Shown here: in pieces, positions 1 through 4,396 of the stretch
Numbering within the stretch: position 1 is the first letter of the stretch
How the letters are laid out: each line of letters starts with the position of its first letter
Assembly (NCBI GenBank): GCA_003558415.1
Contig: PWLT01000018.1
Coordinates: 1 to 6,157, forward strand
DNA length: 6,157 nt
Direction of reading: 5' to 3'
Source of the DNA: Hyphomicrobiales bacterium
GTDB taxonomy: Bacteria; Pseudomonadota; Alphaproteobacteria; Rhodobacterales; Rhodobacteraceae
Program-made: the position numbers and the translations under genes
Notes under the pieces: generated by a model
Told to the model about the DNA's origin: nothing
The model's database searches: none
What the model saw: the letters and a program-made list of their open reading frames with translations, nothing else

Positions 1-212
1 CGGTCGGCGTAGCGGTGGCGAACAGCACGGACGGCGGGGGCACCTCGCACTCCGACACCGGCTGGCTGGTGGGCGCGGGCCTCTCGCACGCGATCGACCA
101 GAGCTGGGTTATCACCGGCGAAGTGACCCATCATCGGTTCCGCAATGTGGCCGGAACCAGCAATGATGTGAACGCAACCGGCGCCTCGGTCGGGCTGTCG
201 TTCCGGTTCTGA
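1..212 (+). CDS. Outer-membrane beta-barrel protein, C-terminal fragment (5' end outside window)
   Basis: This is the last roughly 70 codons of a gene that begins before the window: the frame is open from base 3 and the GTG at 15 need not be a real start. The visible protein shows the alternating polar and hydrophobic pattern of transmembrane beta strands, separated by Gly/Ser/Asn/Thr-rich turns such as NSTDGGGTSHSDTG and VAGTSNDVNATG. It ends in GASVGLSFRF, with a terminal Phe and alternating hydrophobic residues, which is the classic C-terminal signal read by the BAM complex for insertion into the outer membrane. The general type is a small OmpA-like/opacity-type barrel or porin-family protein. 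The exact family and any pore or adhesion role cannot be told from this fragment. The gene runs toward the decarboxylase gene and is followed by paired hairpins. The barrel assignment is fairly safe; anything narrower would be a guess. Confidence 0.75.
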   Translation, partial: VGVAVANSTDGGGTSHSDTGWLVGAGLSHAIDQSWVITGEVTHHRFRNVAGTSNDVNATGASVGLSFRF

Positions 213-228
213 GAACCGAAAACTAGAC

Positions 229-248
229 GCGGCACCGCGAGGTGCCGC
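229..248 (-). terminator. Stem-loop terminator, best read on the minus strand
   Basis: A perfect 8-bp stem, GCGGCACC/GGTGCCGC, closes a 4-base loop (GCGA on the plus strand, TCGC on the minus). On the minus strand the stem is followed by GTCTAGTTTT, a modest T-rich tail, so it most resembles an intrinsic terminator for the leftward decarboxylase gene. On the plus strand it lies 16 bases after the barrel gene's stop and could also help end that transcript, although no T tract follows on that strand. Confidence 0.6.
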
Positions 249-251
249 AGG

Positions 252-283
252 CGGGGCGGGTGCGCGATGGCGGACCCGCCCCG
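252..283 (+). terminator. Second stem-loop between convergent genes
   Basis: A perfect 10-bp stem, CGGGGCGGGT/ACCCGCCCCG, encloses a 12-base loop. On the plus strand it is followed by TTGCATT, a weak U-rich tail, which fits a terminator for the outer-membrane protein gene. It begins only eight bases beyond the stop of the opposing decarboxylase gene, so it probably also protects that mRNA's 3' end. With the neighbouring hairpin it makes a two-part bidirectional terminator in a 79-bp gap. Confidence 0.55.
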
Positions 284-291
284 TTGCATTC

Positions 292-1695
292 TCACGCGCG
301 GTCTGACCCGACGAGCAGATCCTCCAGCACCTCGGCGACGGTCATGACATCCTCGCGGGTGCAGTCGAACTGCCCGATCTGAACCCGGATCGCGAAGCGC
401 CCCGCATGGCGCGTCTGGGTGAGATAGACCCGCCCATCGTCATTTATCCGCTTGAGCAGGTCCTCGCTCATTGCATCGCCGTCACGATGCGCGAAGGTGA
501 ACAGGGAAAGCGCCGGCGGCGTGACGATCTCCAGCGCCTCCATCCCCCCGATCCGCTCTGCGAGCTCGCTCGACCAGGCAACGTGATTGCGAATGCGCGT
601 GCGCAGCCCCTCGAGCCCGTAGGCGCGCAGCACGAACCACAGCTTGAGCGCGCGGAAACGTCGGCCCAGCGGGATGGTCCATTCGTTGAAATCGGTGATC
701 GCGGTGTCGGCGTCCAGCGTCTGCAGATAGTCGGGGCGCAACCCCAGCGTGCGCAGCTGCGCCGCAGGGTCAGCCAGGAACTGCACCGAGCAGTCGAACT
801 GCACACCCAGCCATTTATGCGGGTTGAACACGACGCTGTCGGCCTGCGCTACACCGTCCCAGATATCGCGGAACTCGGGACAGATCATCGCTGTGCCCGC
901 CCAGGCCGCATCGACATGGGTGGTCAGCCCCTCGCGCCGGGCAACCGCGATGCAGGGCGCGAGCCGGTCGGAGGCGCCCACCGAAGTGCCGCCAACGCAA
1001 AGGATCACGCCGATGGGTAGATGCCCCGCCGCGCGGTCGGCCGCGATCGCGGCTTCGAGCGCTTCGGGATCCATGGAAAGATCGGCATCGGTGGGCACCT
1101 TGACCAGATTGTCCTGCCCAAGCCCCGCGATCCGCGCGGCCTTGTCGATCGAGGAATGGACCTGATCGGAGGCGTAGAGCCGCAACCGCGGTTGACCGGA
1201 CAGCCCCGCCGCGTTGCCCGCCCAGTCGAGCGCGCGCTCGCGCATGGTCAGCACGGCCGAAAGCGTGGCGGTGGTGGCGCTGTCATGGATGGTGCCGGTG
1301 AAGCCTTCGGGCAGACCCAGCGCATCGCGCAGCCATCCGATCATGACCTGCTCGATCTCGGTCGCCGCGGGGCTCGTCTGCCAGAGCATGCATTGCGCGG
1401 CCATGGCATTGGCGAGCTGTTCGGCCAGCATCGAGGCGGGCGCGGCGTTAGAGGGAAAATAGGCGAAGAAACGCGGATGCTGCCAGTGGGTCATCGCATC
1501 GGGCACGATCGCCTCGAAATCGGCCATCACGCGCTCCATCGGCTCGGGCGCTTCGGGCGCGGTCGCGGGCAGGCGCGCGGCCGTCGCTCCGGGCTGAGCC
1601 TGTGCGCGCACCGGGCGCTCGCGCAGTCCCGCGTGATAGCCATGTGCCCAGTCGGCGGCGCGTTTCGACCACTTGCGCAGATCGTCGTGATTCAT
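292..1695 (-). CDS. PLP-dependent aromatic-L-amino-acid decarboxylase (group II)
   Basis: A complete 467-residue cytoplasmic enzyme of the group II pyridoxal-phosphate decarboxylases, close to the usual length of about 470-480. The family removes the alpha-carboxylate of DOPA, 5-hydroxytryptophan, tryptophan, tyrosine or phenylalanine to give the amine. Residues equivalent to the animal DOPA decarboxylase active site are present: the substrate-side segment HPRFFAYFP (73-81), the PLP-stacking His180 in DQVHSS, Thr237, Asp262 in HVDAAWAG (pairs with the pyridine nitrogen), and Lys294 in FNPHKWLG (Schiff base). The catalytic-loop Tyr is kept (Tyr323 in RPDYLQT). In the related aromatic acetaldehyde synthases this Tyr is replaced by Phe, so decarboxylation is the better prediction. 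IPLGRRFRALKLWFVLRAYG (341-360) is very close to the animal enzymes. The ATG is supported by an AGGAGG eight bases upstream. The gene stands alone, divergent from a sensor kinase, with no transporter or amine-oxidase gene beside it, so substrate and purpose are open. The family call is firm; the exact substrate is not. Confidence 0.9.
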   Translation of the reverse strand: MNHDDLRKWSKRAADWAHGYHAGLRERPVRAQAQPGATAARLPATAPEAPEPMERVMADFEAIVPDAMTHWQHPRFFAYFPSNAAPASMLAEQLANAMAAQCMLWQTSPAATEIEQVMIGWLRDALGLPEGFTGTIHDSATTATLSAVLTMRERALDWAGNAAGLSGQPRLRLYASDQVHSSIDKAARIAGLGQDNLVKVPTDADLSMDPEALEAAIAADRAAGHLPIGVILCVGGTSVGASDRLAPCIAVARREGLTTHVDAAWAGTAMICPEFRDIWDGVAQADSVVFNPHKWLGVQFDCSVQFLADPAAQLRTLGLRPDYLQTLDADTAITDFNEWTIPLGRRFRALKLWFVLRAYGLEGLRTRIRNHVAWSSELAERIGGMEALEIVTPPALSLFTFAHRDGDAMSEDLLKRINDDGRVYLTQTRHAGRFAIRVQIGQFDCTREDVMTVAEVLEDLLVGSDRA

Positions 1696-1703
1696 CGCTC
1701 AAT

Positions 1704-1709
1704 CCTCCT
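1704..1709 (-). promoter_or_regulatory. Consensus ribosome binding site of the decarboxylase gene
   Basis: The minus strand reads AGGAGG, a full match to the Shine-Dalgarno consensus, with eight bases before the ATG that ends at 1695. This fixes the start codon and suggests efficient translation. The divergent kinase has only a weak site by comparison. Confidence 0.85.
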
Positions 1710-1828
1710 GTCCACACAAAGGCATGCCTGCCCGTCAGGGGCAAGCGGGTGGGGTGTGCGCGGGCTCCCTCATTCCCTTGGTTCAGAAGGCCCTCCACCT
1801 GTGCGTCTTGATCGCTTAGGCTCGCGCC
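1710..1828. promoter_or_regulatory. Divergent promoter region between decarboxylase and sensor kinase genes, with dyad symmetry
   Basis: Both flanking genes point away from this stretch, so it must hold their promoters unless transcription enters from further out. Overlapping dyads lie near the decarboxylase side: a perfect palindrome GGCATGCC (1721-1728), TGCCC-N5-GGGCA (1729-1743), and a wider imperfect pair GCATGCC (1722-1728) and GGCAAGC (1740-1746). They are placed where a repressor could cover the decarboxylase promoter. A minus-strand TTGCCC (1744-1739), 18 bases, then TTTGTG (1720-1715) is a poor promoter match, and its start point would fall on the ribosome binding site, so I do not call it. 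No good sigma-70-type boxes were found for the kinase. Its only candidate ribosome binding site is a weak TTAGGC near 1816-1821. The operator idea is inference from symmetry and position only. Confidence 0.35.
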
Positions 1829-3175
1829 ATGGCGTTGCGTGTTCTCAAGCGGTTTCTGCCCGAGGGGCTGTATGGACGGTCGGCACTGATCCTGATCATC
1901 CCGATCCTGGTGATGCAGATCGTGGTGACGGTGGTCTTCATCCAGCGCCATTACGATGGTGTGAGCGAGCGCATGACGCGCAACTACAGCGTCGGGATCG
2001 GCAATCTTCACGAAGAGATCGAGGCCGCGGCGCAACTCTCCGAGGCCCGCGCGGTTCTCGCGCGGCTGGCGCGTCCGCTCTCGGTGCGCGCCGAGCTTCC
2101 GGCATCGACCCCGCCGCCCGCGCAGGGCCGCGACCGGCGCGAGCTTGTCGATCTGACCGGACGGATGGTGACCGCCACGCTGCGCGCCGAACTCGACGCG
2201 GTGCGCGGCATCGATCTCGTCACCGGCCGGCACGAGGCGCGGCTGTGGCTCGACACGAGGCATGGCCCGCTCATGCTGGTGCTTGAGCGTCAGCGCCTGT
2301 CGCCCACCAATCCGCATCAGCTGCTGGTGATCGTGCTGCTGACCGGCATCCTCATGACCTTGATCGCCTTCGTCTTTCTGCGCAATCAGATCCGCCCGAT
2401 CCGACAGCTCGCGCAGGCGGCCGAGGCGTTCGGCAAGGGCCGCAGCGTCGATTACCGCCCGCGCGGCGCCGCCGAGGTTCGCGCCGCCGGGCGGGCCTTT
2501 CTGGAGATGCGCGACCGGCTGGAGCGCCAGATCGAGAGCCGCACGCGCATGCTCTCGGCGGTGAGCCACGATCTGCGCACGCCCCTGACCCGGTTGCGGC
2601 TCGGCCTCGCCCTGCGGGAGGAGAGCGACCCGGACCGCGCGGCGATGCTTGCCGATGTCGTCGAGATGGAACGGCTGGTGGAGAGCTTCCTGTCCTATGT
2701 GCGCGGAGAGGCCACCGACGATCCGGTTCGCGGCGATCCGCTGGAGGTGGTGCGCGCGGCGGTGGAGGATGCGCAGCGCGCGGGCCATGAGGTGACGCTG
2801 GTGCTCGACGAGGCGGGTCACGCACAGGCCCGCGAGGTCGAGATGCGCCCGCAACTGCTGCGCCGCGCGCTCGATAATCTTGTCGCCAACGCGGTGTGCT
2901 ACGGCACGCGCGCCGAGTTGGAGGTGACGGCCTCGCCGGGCGCGATCTGCATCCGTGTCGAGGATGACGGCCCCGGCATCGATGAGGAGCGCCGCGCCGA
3001 GGCGTTGCAGCCCTTTGTCCGTCTCGATCCCGCGCGCAGCCGCAATGCGGGAGAGGGCGTGGGGCTGGGGCTTGCGATCGTGGCGGATTCTGTGCGTGCG
3101 CAGGGCGGCACGCTGAATCTCGGCGAGAGCGCGCGCCTTGGCGGGTTGCGCGCCGAGATCTGTCTGCCGCACTGA
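1829..3175 (+). CDS. EnvZ-like membrane sensor histidine kinase
   Basis: A complete 448-residue inner-membrane histidine kinase that should sense a signal and phosphorylate an OmpR-type response regulator. Order of parts: a short cytoplasmic N-terminus, a first membrane helix at about 18-37, a periplasmic segment of about 115 residues, a second membrane helix at about 155-175, and a HAMP linker (about 176-229, starting at RNQIRPIRQL). The dimerisation domain has the H-box SAVSHDLRTPLTRLRLGL, with phospho-acceptor His237. The ATPase domain has the N-box ALDNLVANAVCYG (Asn344), G1 box VEDDGPGI (369-370 DD), F-box-like LQPFVRLD (383-390) and G2 box GEGVGLGLAIV (398-408). All catalytic motifs are intact and resemble EnvZ closely. 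An in-frame stop at 1817-1819 makes the ATG at 1829 the first possible start; its ribosome binding site is weak. No response regulator lies on either side, although EnvZ-type kinases are normally cotranscribed with one. Kinase type is certain; signal and partner are unknown. Confidence 0.93.
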   Translation: MALRVLKRFLPEGLYGRSALILIIPILVMQIVVTVVFIQRHYDGVSERMTRNYSVGIGNLHEEIEAAAQLSEARAVLARLARPLSVRAELPASTPPPAQGRDRRELVDLTGRMVTATLRAELDAVRGIDLVTGRHEARLWLDTRHGPLMLVLERQRLSPTNPHQLLVIVLLTGILMTLIAFVFLRNQIRPIRQLAQAAEAFGKGRSVDYRPRGAAEVRAAGRAFLEMRDRLERQIESRTRMLSAVSHDLRTPLTRLRLGLALREESDPDRAAMLADVVEMERLVESFLSYVRGEATDDPVRGDPLEVVRAAVEDAQRAGHEVTLVLDEAGHAQAREVEMRPQLLRRALDNLVANAVCYGTRAELEVTASPGAICIRVEDDGPGIDEERRAEALQPFVRLDPARSRNAGEGVGLGLAIVADSVRAQGGTLNLGESARLGGLRAEICLPH

Positions 3176-3197
3176 CAGCAACCTCCGTGCGAGCACA

Positions 3198-3244
3198 GGA
3201 AGGCGCGCCCGCCGTCCCGACGGGAACGCGCGCGCCCGCCTTCC
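3198..3244. terminator. Large GC-rich hairpin between convergent genes
   Basis: The outer arms GGAAGGCG (3198-3205) and CGCCTTCC (3237-3244) are perfectly complementary over 8 bp. Inside, CCGT (3212-3215) pairs with ACGG (3220-3223), or alternatively TCCC (3215-3218) with GGGA (3222-3225), and the intervening GC-rich stretch can pair partially. It sits midway in the 124-bp gap where the kinase transcript meets the transporter/isomerase transcript. Neither strand has a T run after it, so it may act as a 3'-end stabiliser or Rho-assisted terminator rather than a classic intrinsic one. A second small dyad, CTCG-CGAT-CGAG, lies at 3268-3279. Confidence 0.45.
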
Positions 3245-3299
3245 CGCAACACGCTCCAATGACGCAGCTCGCGATCGAGACGGGTACTACCGGCAGGGC

Positions 3300-4385
3300 T
3301 CAGCCGCGCAGCGCTGCGTCGGGCACCATCACCTCGCCGCGCGCCAGGAGCCGCGCGGTGCGCAACAGCCCGGCGGCGTTGATGCGAAGCTCCCCGCCCT
3401 CGCGTGCATAATCCATCATCGCCTCGATCTCGCCCGAGGGGTGTTCGATGCGGATGCCGGCGGGGCTGCCCTCGGGCGGCTGCGCCAGCCCCTCGGCGAT
3501 GCCGCCGGGCAATAGCGTGCAGGCCGCGAGGCACTGTGCGCCGGTCACCGCCATGGAGGGGTGGCACTCCCAGGGCATGAAGTAGCGCGCAGTGACGGTG
3601 CCGCCCGCGCGCGGCGCTGCCAGCAGCCCGATCTTGGGCGTGACCGAGCGCGTCACATCGCCCAGCCCCATGCGCCGGCCCGCCTCCAGCCTGAGCGCCT
3701 CCATCCGCTCGAACAGGGCGCGGTTCTCGTCAAGCTCATCGCGCGACTCAAAGCCCGTCACCCCGAGATCGGCTGCGCGTGCGATCATCATCGGCATGGC
3801 GACATCCATGCAGGTGAGCTCGACCCCGTCGATCTCCTCGCGCGCATGGCCCGTGGGCAGCATGGCACCGCAGATGCGCCCGACCGTGTCCATGAAGTTC
3901 AGCGTCACCGGCGCCGCGGTGCCCGGCACCCCGGCGATGGCCGCGTCGCCCTCGTACTCGACCTGCCCGCCCGGCGTGCGGATCACCGCCTCGATCCGCG
4001 CGCCGGTATTGACCGCGAGGATGCGCACCCGTGTCTCGCCCTCGCTGGCAGGAACGAGCCCCATCTCGATCGCCGCGGGGCCGACGCCCGAGAGGATGTT
4101 GCCACAGGTCGGGCGATAGTCCACCTCGCGCTCCTCCACCCCGACCTGAGCGAAGAAGTAATCCACATCGGCCCAGTCGTCATCGCTGCGCGAGAGCATG
4201 GCGACCTTGTTGGTGACCATGGCGCTGCCGCCGATGCCGTCGATGCTCAACGGATGGCCCGCGCCGAGTGCCGCGATCAGGACACGGGTGAGCGCGTCAC
4301 GATCCTGAGGCAGTTCGGCGCGGTTGAAATAGGGCCCGCGCGAGGTGCCCCCGCGCAGGAAATGGTAGGGTATGGCGTGTTGCAT
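3300..4385 (-). CDS. PrpF/GalD-family double-bond isomerase (4-oxalomesaconate tautomerase-like)
   Basis: A complete 361-residue cytoplasmic protein of the PrpF family (two-lobed, diaminopimelate-epimerase-like fold). It matches the layout of GalD (4-oxalomesaconate tautomerase of gallate breakdown), E. coli YbhH and the 2-methylaconitate isomerase PrpF. Characteristic segments in order: FLRGGTSRGPYF (9-20), SIDGIGGSAMVTNKVAMLSR (47-66) with the conserved Lys50, PTCGNILSGVGPAAIEMGL (92-110) with Cys94, NTGARIEA (116-123), VEYEGDAAIAGVPGTAAPV (132-150), MGLGDVTRSVTPKIGL (229-244), ARYFMPWECHPSMAVTGA (256-273) with Cys264, and IEHPSGEIEA (303-312). The second Cys region corresponds to the family's opposing active-site lobe. 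Members move a C=C bond in acids such as oxalomesaconate, methylaconitate or aconitate. It starts six bases after the transporter permease stop, so the two should be cotranscribed and its substrate is probably the imported carboxylate. No gallate or methylcitrate pathway gene is visible, so I give no gene symbol. Family firm, substrate unproven. Confidence 0.88.
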   Translation of the reverse strand: MQHAIPYHFLRGGTSRGPYFNRAELPQDRDALTRVLIAALGAGHPLSIDGIGGSAMVTNKVAMLSRSDDDWADVDYFFAQVGVEEREVDYRPTCGNILSGVGPAAIEMGLVPASEGETRVRILAVNTGARIEAVIRTPGGQVEYEGDAAIAGVPGTAAPVTLNFMDTVGRICGAMLPTGHAREEIDGVELTCMDVAMPMMIARAADLGVTGFESRDELDENRALFERMEALRLEAGRRMGLGDVTRSVTPKIGLLAAPRAGGTVTARYFMPWECHPSMAVTGAQCLAACTLLPGGIAEGLAQPPEGSPAGIRIEHPSGEIEAMMDYAREGGELRINAAGLLRTARLLARGEVMVPDAALRG

Positions 4386-4396
4386 TGCGGCTCACC
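4386..4396 (-). promoter_or_regulatory. Translational-coupling junction between permease and isomerase genes
   Basis: On the minus strand the permease stop TGA (4394-4392) is separated by six bases from the isomerase ATG (4385-4383). A GGTGAG sequence (4396-4391) overlaps the stop and sits five bases before the ATG. It is a weak ribosome binding site, so translation of the isomerase probably depends on ribosomes finishing the permease. This supports a single operon and fixes the isomerase start. Confidence 0.6.

Noticed and set aside
15..17. GTG as the true start of the outer-membrane protein.
   Set aside because: The frame is open to the left edge, there is no signal peptide, and 65 residues is too short for a complete outer-membrane barrel; this is a gene tail.
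1778..1806. TTGGTT at 1778-1783 as a -35 box for the kinase.
   Set aside because: The hexamer 17 bases downstream is GTGCGT, which does not resemble a -10 box, and no better spacing was found.
406..2286. Long plus-strand frames (406-1020 and 1021-2286) opposite the decarboxylase.
   Set aside because: They are antisense to a conserved enzyme, and the second also overlaps the kinase in a different frame. The compositions are typical of GC-driven spurious frames.
1448..3259. A 603-codon open frame on the minus strand opposite the kinase gene and running into the decarboxylase gene.
   Set aside because: It is antisense to a fully recognisable histidine kinase and overlaps the decarboxylase in another frame. 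Its translation is rich in Arg, Ala, His and Gly with no domain pattern, as expected of high-GC antisense frames with few stops.
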